Part shown: positions 7,484 to 15,755 of the stretch, piece by piece
Numbering within the stretch: position 1 is the stretch's first letter
Layout: each line of letters starts with the position of its first letter
Assembly (NCBI GenBank): GCA_015063985.1
Contig: SVTC01000012.1
Coordinates: 1-62,721 of the forward strand
Direction of reading: 5' to 3'
DNA from: Oscillospiraceae bacterium
Lineage (GTDB): Bacteria; Bacillota; Clostridia; Oscillospirales; SIG627
Length of the DNA stretch: 62,721 nt
Made by a program: the position numbers and the translations under genes
The notes under the pieces: model-generated
Databases searched by the model: none
What the model saw: only the letters and a program-made list of their open reading frames with translations
Told to the model about the DNA's origin: nothing

Positions 7484-8077
7484 TTATTTACTGTTTAAAC
7501 GTTTTCCTACCGCTCCGCCGGGATGTACAACGGCGAACTTTTCGTTACGGTAGTCAGTATATTCCACCAATGCAGTCTGCAATGCATCGAAAATAGCATT
7601 TGTAACGGCAAAGCTGGTGGTTCCCTGGCAGTTATACTTATCGCACTCTCTTGTTACTGCCATAGCAAGAGTAATGTCTGCCTTTTTGGCAAGAGGACTT
7701 TCAAGGTTCTCGGTAACTGCGATAACTATTGCTCCCTTACCCTTGCAGATATCGGCAATGGGCATAAGCTCATCGGTCTTACCGCCGCGGCTTACAAGCA
7801 AAATAACGTCACCCTTTTGCATATATCCCAATGCGCCGTGAACTGCCTCCGCAGGTGAAATAAATCTTGCGGGGCGCTCAATGCAGCACATAAGATGGGC
7901 AAAGTGCCTGCAGGCAATTCCCGAATGACCGCATCCGGACGCCGCAATACGCTCTGCTTTTGCAAGAGCCTTGACCGCCTTTTCAAACTCGGCGGGATCA
8001 ATAGCCTCTGCGGTCTTCATTATGCTCTCAGCCTCAATGGCAAAGGGTACTTTCAGATCAAAGGAATACTCACTCAT
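7484..8077 (-). CDS. SIS-domain sugar-phosphate isomerase-like protein
   Basis: 197 residues, a single SIS domain. GCGHSGIACRHFAHLM, ILLVSRGGKTDEL and the C-terminal FAVVHPGGAVGKRL closely follow the KpsF/GutQ (arabinose-5-phosphate isomerase) pattern, but the two CBS domains of KpsF are absent. It overlaps the end of the TIM gene by 4 bases (ATGA), which indicates translational coupling. In this operon it probably interconverts an aldose- and a ketose-phosphate in the same pathway as the NagA-, NagB- and TIM-like enzymes. Confidence 0.82.
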   Translation of the reverse strand: MSEYSFDLKVPFAIEAESIMKTAEAIDPAEFEKAVKALAKAERIAASGCGHSGIACRHFAHLMCCIERPARFISPAEAVHGALGYMQKGDVILLVSRGGKTDELMPIADICKGKGAIVIAVTENLESPLAKKADITLAMAVTRECDKYNCQGTTSFAVTNAIFDALQTALVEYTDYRNEKFAVVHPGGAVGKRLNSK

Positions 8078-8778
8078 TTTCCGTGAACCTCGTCCCAGGT
8101 CTTTCTGAGGGCGTAAAGCATTTCCTCAGCAGCTGCTTCAGGATCTGCCGCCTTCATTACACCGCTGGTACAGCCCGTTGCCTGAGCTCCTGCGCGGATA
8201 ACGTTGGCAACGTCCTCGGGGCCGGATATGCCTGCGCCCTGAAGCACCATAATGTCGGGATTGATCTTCCTTACCGCCTCAATGGTATCACGAACGTAGC
8301 CCATATCGCTGGCAACACCCGTACCGATAAGATCGGTGGGCTCTGCAACGATAAGGTTGGGGCCCATAAGAGCTACCTGACGGATCTCCTCAACGGTGTC
8401 GGCGCAAACGATACTTGCAAGACCTACCTCGTCGGCACGCTTTATGGATTCCTTTACCTGCTCAAGGGTAAGCTTCTTTTCGGCGTGGTTGAGCATAACA
8501 CCCACAGCGCCGGCTTCCTTGATAGCCTCGGGAAGCACGCTTCCCAAGCCTCTGCCGGGAACAAGGGTATCCATATGCTGTGCATATACGTGGATATACT
8601 CAGTATTCTCCGCAAGAAGACGGATATCAGTGTACTGAGGGGTAACGATAACGTCAAGATCGTACTTATATGCGATCTTATCGATAGCCTTTGCAAGCTT
8701 GAGCATACGCTCGCCCCACATAATACACTTGGGACCTATCTCAAAATAAGGCGCACGGATCTTGTAATTCTTATACAT
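8074..8778 (-). CDS. Archaeal-type triosephosphate isomerase family protein
   Basis: 234 residues. The segments VPGRGLGSVLPEAIKEAG, GVMLNHAEKKL and NLIVAEPTDLIGTG match the shorter archaeal-type TIM rather than the bacterial 250-residue form; His in LNHAE and Glu in VAEP are the expected catalytic pair. The C-terminal GAGISGPEDV is the phosphate-binding loop. AAGGAG precedes the ATG. Glycolytic TIM is not expected in such an operon, so a related isomerisation of a rarer sugar phosphate (as for LerI-type erythrulose phosphate isomerases) is likely. The separation from the NagB-like gene holds a perfect UUCG hairpin. Confidence 0.8.
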   Translation of the reverse strand: MYKNYKIRAPYFEIGPKCIMWGERMLKLAKAIDKIAYKYDLDVIVTPQYTDIRLLAENTEYIHVYAQHMDTLVPGRGLGSVLPEAIKEAGAVGVMLNHAEKKLTLEQVKESIKRADEVGLASIVCADTVEEIRQVALMGPNLIVAEPTDLIGTGVASDMGYVRDTIEAVRKINPDIMVLQGAGISGPEDVANVIRAGAQATGCTSGVMKAADPEAAAEEMLYALRKTWDEVHGK

Positions 8779-8803
8779 ATTATTGCTCCTTAATCAAAGT
8801 CTC

Positions 8804-8827
8804 CCGAGAAGCCCGAAGGCTTCTCGG
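8804..8827 (-). promoter_or_regulatory. Intercistronic hairpin with UUCG tetraloop
   Basis: On the transcript CCGAGAAGCC and GGCUUCUCGG form a perfect 10-bp stem closed by UUCG. There is no T-tract downstream, so it is more likely an mRNA processing or stability element than a terminator. It lies between the NagB-like and TIM genes. Confidence 0.6.
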
Positions 8828-8837
8828 AAAAAACACA

Positions 8838-9824
8838 TTAATACCCTACCTGCTCCCAGCATTCAAAGGGTGCAGCCAGCTCTTCACTTACGTAAACCTG
8901 AGTCTTCATAACCTGAAGCATGGAGCTGGGGATCAAGGGAGTAACGGGTCCGTGGAGAACCAGACGGCTGGTCATTCTCTGCCAGGAGGAGAAGGTACAG
9001 TTGGTCTGGAGTGCGTGAACCTCGATACGCTCTCTTGCATTCTTAACGTCAACGGGACCGATGGTAGCTGCATAGGGAGGAACGTCTGCGATATAACCGG
9101 ACTGACCGAATACACCGTGCAGGGAGTTCTGAGCAACTGTGAGGGGATGAAGCTTAACGATGCGAGCCTTCTGGTTGAGGTACTCATCGTAGTTTGCTTC
9201 GGTAAAGAGCTTGCCGTCCTTGTCGAGGATGAAATCATCAACGGGATCGATAAACGCCATATGACCTGTCCATCCGGGAGAAGAAGAGCAGATATCAGCA
9301 CCGCCCTCGCCGATCTCGGTGATCATATCGGAGTAGTGGTCGATATTCTTGTTGGTGGGATAGTGAACGTTCTCCATGGGCATTCTCAGCTTAGGATCGA
9401 TCTGATATACGAAATACTTAAGCATGGAATGCGCAAAGCCCGCCTTGTAGGTCTCGGGAGCGATGTGTCCCTGATCGTCAGCCCACTCGTCCATTGCGAA
9501 GATGTGGAGCTTAGAGCAGTCTACCTGGAAGTAGTTGATGAGCTGTGCAAGAGGAATGTAGGTCTCGGGCTCGGGGTTGCCAAGGATCATTGTGTACTTC
9601 TTGCCTGCTTCGGAAGCAGCCTTCAGACGGGAGAACAAGGTGGCAATGAGAACGGGATGGGGGTTCTGCATTACCTTGATCTTGAAATCGGGGTTGGGAT
9701 GCTTCTCAAGATCCTTGCCGCTGATCTTTCTGAGCTTTTCGCAAAGCTCTCTGTCCTTAAAGGGAACGTAGTCACCGGGTTTAAAATCAAATGATGTGGG
9801 GGGATCGAAAATGATGTCCTTCAT
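8838..9824 (-). CDS. NagB-like sugar-phosphate isomerase/deaminase with altered active site
   Basis: 328 residues of the NagB/RpiA/SugK fold. FAMDEWAD holds the conserved DE pair of glucosamine-6-phosphate deaminase, but the loop normally written GxDGHIAFNEP is here PGWTGHMAFIDP: the first Asp is Thr, His is kept, and the Glu is Asp. The N-terminal 70 residues (PPTSFDFKPGDYVPF) and the length exceed the usual 240-270. AAGGAGG precedes the ATG. Located directly after the NagA-like gene. I infer an amino-sugar or sugar-phosphate converting enzyme that is not canonical NagB. Confidence 0.78.
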   Translation of the reverse strand: MKDIIFDPPTSFDFKPGDYVPFKDRELCEKLRKISGKDLEKHPNPDFKIKVMQNPHPVLIATLFSRLKAASEAGKKYTMILGNPEPETYIPLAQLINYFQVDCSKLHIFAMDEWADDQGHIAPETYKAGFAHSMLKYFVYQIDPKLRMPMENVHYPTNKNIDHYSDMITEIGEGGADICSSSPGWTGHMAFIDPVDDFILDKDGKLFTEANYDEYLNQKARIVKLHPLTVAQNSLHGVFGQSGYIADVPPYAATIGPVDVKNARERIEVHALQTNCTFSSWQRMTSRLVLHGPVTPLIPSSMLQVMKTQVYVSEELAAPFECWEQVGY

Positions 9825-9858
9825 AATTAATATCCTCCTTCGCTTTTTGCGAATATAT

Positions 9859-10998
9859 TTATTTTACCTGCTCGCCGCGGAATATCACGTTGCGAACATT
9901 AAAACCGTAATCAACGATCACAAGGTCGGCAAGATTGCCTACAGCGATCGAGCCTCTATCCTCCAGAGAAAGAAGCGTAGCGGGGTTGGTGGAGCCGAAC
10001 TTGAATGCCTGGCAAAGGCTCGCACCGGTGTGCTTTATCATATTTCTGCAAGCGCGGTCAAGAATAAGTCTCGTGCCCGCGATCTCGCCCATATTGTCAA
10101 AATTAATGTCATCCGCTCCATCGTATCCGGGAGGAATGGGACCGTGCTCAACAAAGGAATCGGCAATAAGGATAACTCTGTCGTCGCCCTTTATCTTTCT
10201 TACCAGCCTGAGCATATAGGGATCGACGTGGATACCCACGTTATCGCAGATAAGCTCGGTGTATATCTCGCTGTTATAAAGAGCCGCTTCGTCGACGCAA
10301 ACACCTCTGCACTCGGGATATTTTGCAAGAGTGCCGGTGGCATTGGTATGGTGAGTGGCAAGCTTAAGACCGTATTTCTTCAGCGCCTCCACCTGCTGAG
10401 GAGTAGCCTCGCTGTGTGCAACACTGTATATAGCCTTGGGATTCATTTTCTTTGCGTCCTTCACAAAGCCCTCGATGCCCTCCCTCTCGGGTGCAAGGCA
10501 CCAAACCTTTACAAAGTCGCCCGCTTCCTCAAGCACGGGCATATAATCCCTTTTATCAATGGGACCGTTCCAGGGATTGTTTTCTCTGTCGCAGCCAAAC
10601 TTGGGGTTCATGTAGGGTGCTTCCATATAAAGACCCATAATATTGGGAGCCTTTCCGGAAAAAGCGGCTTCCTTGACGGTCTTCATCTGAGAAATAAGCC
10701 CCTTGGCGTCCTGATTGAAGTAAAGAGCGGAAAGCACGCTTGTTACGCCGTGCTCCAAAAGTGTCCTTGCCGCAACCTCCGGCTCATCGTAGAAGAAGTG
10801 ATCGCCGTCGGCGTGGGTGTGGATATCGATAAGACCGGGACCGGTAAAATGGCCGCCCGCATCAATTATCTCCATTCCCGCAAGATCAAAATTCTTTTGG
10901 GGACCGAAATCGCTTATTCTGTCGCCGTCTATGATAAGAGCGGCATCGGGAATAAAATACTCCGGCATTACCAACGTGGTATTAACTATTGCTTTCAT
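9859..10998 (-). CDS. NagA-like amidohydrolase (sugar-phosphate deacetylase family)
   Basis: 379 residues. PGLIDIHTHADGDH is the metal-binding HxH of the amidohydrolase superfamily; MEAPYMNPKFG, SVAHSEAT, LATHHTNATGTL and VILIADSF follow the order of N-acetylglucosamine-6-phosphate deacetylase. The short beta domain is split between residues 1-50 and the C-terminal GNLADLVIVDYGF. AAAGGAG ahead of the ATG. It lies 19 bases after the AraC gene and 34 before the NagB-like gene, so deacetylation of an N-acetylated sugar phosphate followed by an isomerase/deaminase step is the natural reading. Confidence 0.85.
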   Translation of the reverse strand: MKAIVNTTLVMPEYFIPDAALIIDGDRISDFGPQKNFDLAGMEIIDAGGHFTGPGLIDIHTHADGDHFFYDEPEVAARTLLEHGVTSVLSALYFNQDAKGLISQMKTVKEAAFSGKAPNIMGLYMEAPYMNPKFGCDRENNPWNGPIDKRDYMPVLEEAGDFVKVWCLAPEREGIEGFVKDAKKMNPKAIYSVAHSEATPQQVEALKKYGLKLATHHTNATGTLAKYPECRGVCVDEAALYNSEIYTELICDNVGIHVDPYMLRLVRKIKGDDRVILIADSFVEHGPIPPGYDGADDINFDNMGEIAGTRLILDRACRNMIKHTGASLCQAFKFGSTNPATLLSLEDRGSIAVGNLADLVIVDYGFNVRNVIFRGEQVK

Positions 10999-11017
10999 TT
11001 TTTCTCCTTTCGTAAGC

Positions 11018-11896
11018 TCAAGCCTTTACGCAAGATCTTTTATACTCAGTGGGAGTCATTCCCGTACATTTCTTAAAAATAGTGGAAAAATAATGGGGAT
11101 TTGAAAACATAAGCATTTCGCTTATTTCAAAAAAATTCTTCTTGCCCTGGCGAATCAGCTGCTTTGCCTCGTTTATCTTCATCATATGGAAATAATCAAC
11201 CACAGTATATCCCACAGACTTCAGAAAATGACGGGAAACGTAGCTTTTTGAAAAACTGACCGCCTTACTCAGCTCATCCATTGTAAACTTGGAGTAGAGC
11301 CTTTCCTCCATAAACATTACTATCCTTAAGGTAAGCTGATCATCTATGATATCCTTTGAGAAAAACATTTTTCTCGTAACGGGCTGATTCTTATTCCTTC
11401 TTATAAGCTCGATAAGCATAAGCTCAAGTCGGATAAGTATGGACTGCTCTCCGCCCCAAAGAGGATCATCCTTAAGACAAAGCCCCCTCATCTGAGGATC
11501 GTTGGTAAGATCGAAGGTCTGAAACGCCTCGTATATAATGGCGGAGATGTGCTGGCGGATACTCATTGTGGCTTCCAGTATCCTGCCCTCAAAAAACCTC
11601 ATCGGAAGACTGTCGCAATAAAAGGATATAATGAAAACGTTGGAGGGAATACCCTTGACGGGCTTTATCATATGACGCTCGTAAGGAGCGTGGATATAAA
11701 GCTGACCCTGCTTCAGGAGAAAGCAGCTGTCATCCGCAACTATATTGCACTCACCGCGGTCAACAAACACAAGCTCCCAAAAGCCGTGCTCCTCTTCTCT
11801 GTCGGTATAGCTGTCATCAAACTCAAAATAATGAATAGTAACGATAGAATCTATATCTATCTGCTTGGTTACCTTATGCTCGAAGTATGAATTCAT
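11018..11896 (-). CDS. AraC-family regulator of the NagA/NagB-like operon
   Basis: 292 residues: an N-terminal cupin sensor (residues 30-110, with WELVFVDRGECNIVADD and APYERHMIKPVKG) and a C-terminal double helix-turn-helix (KFTMDELSKAVSFSKSYVSRHF, then KNFFEISEMLMFSNPHYFSTIFKK, ending GMTPTEYKR). A longer frame begins with TTG at 11917, but it passes through an inverted repeat, and MNSYF at 11896 matches the family start; a clear ribosome binding site is missing. It is the first gene of the operon and its likely local regulator, responding to a sugar-derived ligand. Confidence 0.88.
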   Translation of the reverse strand: MNSYFEHKVTKQIDIDSIVTIHYFEFDDSYTDREEEHGFWELVFVDRGECNIVADDSCFLLKQGQLYIHAPYERHMIKPVKGIPSNVFIISFYCDSLPMRFFEGRILEATMSIRQHISAIIYEAFQTFDLTNDPQMRGLCLKDDPLWGGEQSILIRLELMLIELIRRNKNQPVTRKMFFSKDIIDDQLTLRIVMFMEERLYSKFTMDELSKAVSFSKSYVSRHFLKSVGYTVVDYFHMMKINEAKQLIRQGKKNFFEISEMLMFSNPHYFSTIFKKCTGMTPTEYKRSCVKA

Positions 11897-11907
11897 CCCG
11901 TTAAAAG

Positions 11908-11925
11908 GCGATCGCAACGGATCGC
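11908..11925. promoter_or_regulatory. Inverted repeat in the AraC leader
   Basis: GCGATC (11908-11913) and GATCGC (11920-11925) around a 6-base spacer, 12-29 bases upstream of the chosen AraC start. Possible operator or mRNA structure. Confidence 0.35.
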
Positions 11926-12019
11926 AATACCTTTACTTATACTATTATATATTATTTTCCCGCTAAATGCGTATAAAATAATGCTCAATTCGTACACATT
12001 CCTATTTTTTCCTATACTA

Positions 12020-12048
12020 ATTCTACCATTACCGATTGCAAATGTCAA
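12020..12048 (-). promoter_or_regulatory. Promoter of the AraC-NagA-NagB-like operon
   Basis: Minus-strand TTGACA (12048-12043), 17 bases, TAGAAT (12025-12020). Leader of about 115 bases to the AraC start. Confidence 0.8.
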
Positions 12049-12059
12049 GAAAAAAGAAA

Positions 12060-12080
12060 AACGGCGAATAAAACGCCGTT
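12060..12080 (-). terminator. Terminator after the M48/YgjP gene
   Basis: AACGGCG (12060-12066) and CGCCGTT (12074-12080) with a 7-base loop; the minus strand continues TTTC TTTTTTC. It overlaps the stop codon at 12079. Confidence 0.75.
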
Positions 12081-12633
12081 AAAAGCCCGCCCTCTTCATT
12101 ATTTCGGAGGATTTTTTCTTTAAAATACCGTGATAAAAGCGGTACTCGGGATAATATTTCAAAAGAAGATCATAAAACTCCCTCGAGTGATCCATATAAA
12201 CAAGGTGGCAAAGCTCGTGGACTATAACGGAATCGATGACCTCGCTCCCGAAAAGCATAAGAAGGCAGTTGAAATTAAGGTTCTTCTTACCGCTGCAGCT
12301 TCCCCAACGGGTCTTTTGCATTCTCACCGTAACGTTGCGGTATTCCACTCCCATAAGAGAGGCGTAATATCTGACCCTTTGGGGAAAATAATCTCTTGCC
12401 TTTCTTAAAAGCTCATCCTTTTCCTCCGCGGTAAGCAAGGGCATCCGCACCTTCGGCTCGAAAAGCTTTTTTTCTACCCATCCTCTGTGCCTTTCAACGA
12501 AGCCGTCTATATAAGACTGCGGCATAAGCATAGGCGCGCGTACCAAAAGCTTGCCGTCCTTTATCTGCAATGCCACGGTCTTACGGGATGATCTTATAAG
12601 AGTATATTCAAGCTTCGGCTGAGTTTTTTTCAT
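12079..12633 (-). CDS. YgjP/M48-type metallopeptidase (DUF45)
   Basis: 184 residues. VIVHELCHLVYMDHSREFYDLL contains the zinc HExxH motif (HELCH) and the downstream HS..FY of the YgjP/DUF45 family, preceded by the typical TRWGSCSGKKNLNFNCLLM block. Cytoplasmic, no membrane segment. The start at 12633 overlaps the stop of the upstream gene in a TGATG arrangement with GGAAG just before it; an ATG 12 bases further up is less well placed. Substrates of this family are poorly known. Confidence 0.88.
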   Translation of the reverse strand: MKKTQPKLEYTLIRSSRKTVALQIKDGKLLVRAPMLMPQSYIDGFVERHRGWVEKKLFEPKVRMPLLTAEEKDELLRKARDYFPQRVRYYASLMGVEYRNVTVRMQKTRWGSCSGKKNLNFNCLLMLFGSEVIDSVIVHELCHLVYMDHSREFYDLLLKYYPEYRFYHGILKKKSSEIMKRAGF

Positions 12634-13409
12634 CAAAGCTTCCAAAGCTCCAGCTGATTTTTCTTTACGTCCCGAGAGGTAACGCCCTCGGGCATGGTGA
12701 CCTCATAGAGAAAGGGACCCTCGTAGCCGCCGTTTTCAAGCGCTTCTATTATCCCCTTCCAATTTAAGCTGCCCTTTCCCGGCAACCAATGACAATCTGC
12801 CACATCACCGCAGTCGCTGACGTGAGTTGTATATATATGCCCGGACACCTTGGAAATAAAATCGCACATATCCTCACTGTAGACGTGATTGGTATCAAGA
12901 CAGATCTTAAGCCCCGGCACAAGAGATATCATTCTGAGCATTTCGGAGCTTTCTCTGCAAAGACAGCTTCTGGGAAGGTTTTCGCAGCACACTGTGATAT
13001 CATATTGCTTTGCGTGATCCACCAAAACACAAAAGCTCTCTGCAGCCTGCAAAAACAGCTCCTCGCGGCGCTCATCCTTGACAACCTCGTTGCTGGGATG
13101 CACAACAACGGCACTGCATCCCGCCATTGCCGCCTCATCTATCATTCTTTTGTAGGTAACAAGGCTCTCCTTTACGTCCTCCTTATGGATCCTGCAAACG
13201 CCGAGCTCGGCAGTGTAGTTCAAATGCCTGCTCCAGGCTCTGACTCCCGTGTTTTTGCTCCACTGACGCACAGCTTCATAGTTGTCATCGTACTTTGTGG
13301 AATAAAACTCAAGGCAATCAAAGCCCGCCTTGGCATATTCCTCCATCAAGGCCTCGTCAAAATGTGTATGACAAGCCATACCGATCATCCAATTGTTTTT
13401 ACAAGACAT
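12633..13409 (-). CDS. Sugar-phosphate isomerase/epimerase (AP endonuclease 2 fold)
   Basis: 258 residues, TIM barrel. Metal-ligand segments are visible: VVVHPSNE, VCCENLPR (Glu), ICLDTNHVYSED (Asp/His), YTTHVSDCGDVADCHWLPGKG and a final LYEVTMPEG (Glu), as in IolI/IolE and tagatose 3-epimerase relatives. AGGAG lies 7 bases ahead of the ATG at 13409, so the longer frame to 13463 is not needed. It sits one base after the SDR stop and overlaps the peptidase gene by 1 base. Substrate not predictable. Confidence 0.85.
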   Translation of the reverse strand: MSCKNNWMIGMACHTHFDEALMEEYAKAGFDCLEFYSTKYDDNYEAVRQWSKNTGVRAWSRHLNYTAELGVCRIHKEDVKESLVTYKRMIDEAAMAGCSAVVVHPSNEVVKDERREELFLQAAESFCVLVDHAKQYDITVCCENLPRSCLCRESSEMLRMISLVPGLKICLDTNHVYSEDMCDFISKVSGHIYTTHVSDCGDVADCHWLPGKGSLNWKGIIEALENGGYEGPFLYEVTMPEGVTSRDVKKNQLELWKL

Positions 13410-13410
13410 T

Positions 13411-14286
13411 TCAAATCTCCTCATACTTAAAATATATTTTCTCCGCAAGATCGCACACCGCATCGATCTGCTCCTGCGTAGGCTTTTTCATTTTTTGAAG
13501 CCTCGGTCTCCCCCATATCCCGAAAACGGACGGGCCAATCCAGCTGTATCTATCACATCTCCCCGCCAAAGCCGCTATAACCGAAAGGGATGCCCTTTTG
13601 GGAGACTGAAATAAAAGCTTCATAGGATATTTTATCAACGCTCTCAAAAATGCGGGGTAATTGGAGGTTATTCCCGTCGGCGTTATCCCCGGATGGCAAA
13701 GGGAGAGTCGCTCGTACTTTAGCATTTCACTGAGAGCTATCATCAAATAGTGCTTGGCGTTTCCGTAGATAGCACTGCCTAAGCGGCTTTTTGAAAGATC
13801 GGGATCCGAAATATCGATCCTTGACAGTCTGTAGGCTATGGAGCCGACACATACCGCCTTAAAGCTATTGCCGTCCAAGCCCTCAAAAAGAGATCGGATC
13901 AGACAGTAAGGCGAAAGAAAGTTGATTATAAAAACCTTATTAAAGCCTAAAAACCCCTTCTCGGGCTTTATTCCGTAGCTTCCCGCGTTGTTTATTAAAT
14001 AATCGGGCTTCAGTATAAGAAGCTCATCCACTGCCCCCTTCACGGTAACGGGGTCATCAAGCTGTACCGTCAGGCATTTTATCTCCAACAAGGGGTATTT
14101 TTCCGTAAGAGAGTCTATCAGCGCCCTTTGCTTTTTGGGATTTCTGTCAACAAGAATAAGCCTTGCACCCAAAAAGGCAAGATGATCACAAAGCTGCTTT
14201 CCCAAGCCCCCCGTAGAGCCTGTCACGGCAACCGTCTTTCCCGAAAAAAGGCCCTTAAAGCCCTCCAGATATTCCTTCACCTTCAT
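13411..14286 (-). CDS. Short-chain dehydrogenase/reductase
   Basis: 291 residues. VTGSTGGLGKQL is the TGxxxGxG cofactor loop, LINNAGSYG the NNAG motif, and SAIYGNAKHY gives the catalytic YxxxK with an upstream Ser in CVGSIAYR. Resembles the retinol-dehydrogenase-like long SDRs that use NADP(H); VDRNPKK after strand 2 fits NADP. Start at 14286 chosen from the GGGGGG just upstream. The C-terminal 50 residues include a weakly hydrophobic segment. Belongs to the MATE-SDR-isomerase-peptidase operon. Confidence 0.85.
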   Translation of the reverse strand: MKVKEYLEGFKGLFSGKTVAVTGSTGGLGKQLCDHLAFLGARLILVDRNPKKQRALIDSLTEKYPLLEIKCLTVQLDDPVTVKGAVDELLILKPDYLINNAGSYGIKPEKGFLGFNKVFIINFLSPYCLIRSLFEGLDGNSFKAVCVGSIAYRLSRIDISDPDLSKSRLGSAIYGNAKHYLMIALSEMLKYERLSLCHPGITPTGITSNYPAFLRALIKYPMKLLFQSPKRASLSVIAALAGRCDRYSWIGPSVFGIWGRPRLQKMKKPTQEQIDAVCDLAEKIYFKYEEI

Positions 14287-14305
14287 AGTCGGCCCCCCCG
14301 ATTTT

Positions 14306-15643
14306 TCAAAGGTATTTATACTTATTCCGCTTAATAAAGAGGAACAACACCGACAAAGCCGCCGCCATAAGCTCGGCAACCACCACAGAGCTCCACACGC
14401 CGTCTACGGCAAAAAGCTCGGGAAGTATCAATATCGCCGCAAGCTGAAATACAAGAGTTCTGAGAAAGGATACCAAAGCCGATGTCATACCGTCGTTAAG
14501 AGCGGTAAAGAAGCCCGAGGTAAAGATAGCCATTCCCATAAAGAGAAAGCAAAAAGCAAAAATACGAAATCCGGACAGAGTCAAGCTGAAAAGCTTTGCA
14601 TCGTAGCCCACGAAAATTTGGGAAAGCATCCCCGCACTTATCTGTGCAAGGATAGTCATCCCCACACTGCAAATAAGGATCATCGCCGTGCTTTTTTTAA
14701 GAAGGCTTTTCAGCTCGCCCTGATTACCTGCGCCGTAATGGAAGCTGACAACGGGAGCCGAGCCTATGGAATAACCGATAAAAACCGAGGAAAATATCAT
14801 ACTGACGTACATCATAACGCCGTAAGCCGCCACTCCGTCCTCTCCCGAAAACCTTAATAGCTGAACGTTATAAAGTATCCCTACCAAGGACATAGAGATA
14901 TTTGCCATAAACTCCGACGAGCCGTTGGTGAAGGTCTTGACCAAGGCTTTGATATCAAATTCCGTAGGACAAAATCTCAACAGTGAGGAATTATTCGAGA
15001 AGAAGTACAAAATAGGGAGCAATGCCCCCACGAGCTGACTTATCGCCGTGGCAAGAGCAGCCGCGGTAAGCTTAAGCTCCTCGGGGAACAGTATCACCAG
15101 AACGGCATCAAGAAGCATATTCATCACACCCGAGCACAAGGTGACACAAAGCCCCAGCTTCGGCTTTTCCGCGGCAACAAAAAAGCTCTGAAAAAGCATT
15201 TGCAAAACAAAGCAGGGCAAGGCGATAAGGATAATACGCCCATATACCACACAGTGCTCAAGTATCTCCCCCCGCGCTCCCAGAAGAACCGAAACGGGGC
15301 GAAGAAACACTATTCCCAATACGCCGAAGACAACACCCAAAACCAAGCCCGTCAATACCAAAAGAGAGAAATAACGATTCGCTTTTTCCCTATTTCCCTC
15401 TCCCAAGGTCTTGGCAACCAGTGCACTTCCGCCCGTCCCTATCATAAATCCCACCGTGCCCAGGATCATAAGAAAGGGCATAATAAGATTTACTGCCGCA
15501 AAGGGGGTCTTTCCTGCAAAATTGGACACAAAAAAGCCGTCTACGACTCCGTATATCGAGGAAAAGATCATCATTGCCACAGAGGGTAACGTAAACCTTA
15601 TAAGCTTAGAATATGTAAAATGATCGGATAGCTTGATTTTCAT
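14306..15643 (-). CDS. MATE-family multidrug/metabolite exporter
   Basis: 445 residues with about 12 hydrophobic segments, the usual size of a MATE transporter. The first helix region (KLIRFTLPSVAMMIFSSIYGVVDGFFVSNFAG) and GTGGSALVAKTLGEGNREKANRYF are hallmark MATE sequences, repeated in the second half (YSIGSAPVVSFHYGAGNQGELK). Exports cationic compounds or metabolites in exchange for Na+ or H+. Start 15643 is preceded by GGGAG; the frame is open further upstream but passes through the promoter at 15681. First gene of its operon. Confidence 0.92.
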   Translation of the reverse strand: MKIKLSDHFTYSKLIRFTLPSVAMMIFSSIYGVVDGFFVSNFAGKTPFAAVNLIMPFLMILGTVGFMIGTGGSALVAKTLGEGNREKANRYFSLLVLTGLVLGVVFGVLGIVFLRPVSVLLGARGEILEHCVVYGRIILIALPCFVLQMLFQSFFVAAEKPKLGLCVTLCSGVMNMLLDAVLVILFPEELKLTAAALATAISQLVGALLPILYFFSNNSSLLRFCPTEFDIKALVKTFTNGSSEFMANISMSLVGILYNVQLLRFSGEDGVAAYGVMMYVSMIFSSVFIGYSIGSAPVVSFHYGAGNQGELKSLLKKSTAMILICSVGMTILAQISAGMLSQIFVGYDAKLFSLTLSGFRIFAFCFLFMGMAIFTSGFFTALNDGMTSALVSFLRTLVFQLAAILILPELFAVDGVWSSVVVAELMAAALSVLFLFIKRNKYKYL

Positions 15644-15680
15644 AATACTCCCAAAGATAAATCCCAAAATACCAAGTGGA

Positions 15681-15709
15681 ATTATAGCACAGATCACTTT
15701 AAAAGTAAA
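15681..15709 (-). promoter_or_regulatory. Promoter of the MATE-SDR-isomerase-peptidase operon
   Basis: Minus-strand TATAAT (15686-15681) with TTTACT 17 bases upstream. The -35 is a partial match. Confidence 0.5.
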
Positions 15710-15725
15710 TGCAAAAATAAAATAT

Positions 15726-15749
15726 GCCGTTTTTCTTTTGAAAAACGGC
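15726..15749 (-). terminator. Terminator of the nad operon
   Basis: GCCGTTTTT and AAAAACGGC form a 9-bp stem with a short loop, followed on the minus strand by ATATTTTATTTTT. Lies just past the niaR stop. Confidence 0.8.
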
Positions 15750-15755
15750 AAGATT

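Noticed and set aside
8804-8827. Intrinsic terminator
   Set aside because: No T-tract follows the stem on the minus strand; the T-run lies before it.
9796-11076. 426-codon plus-strand open frame
   Set aside because: Antisense to the NagA-like gene, whose protein shows clear family motifs; the plus-strand product resembles nothing.
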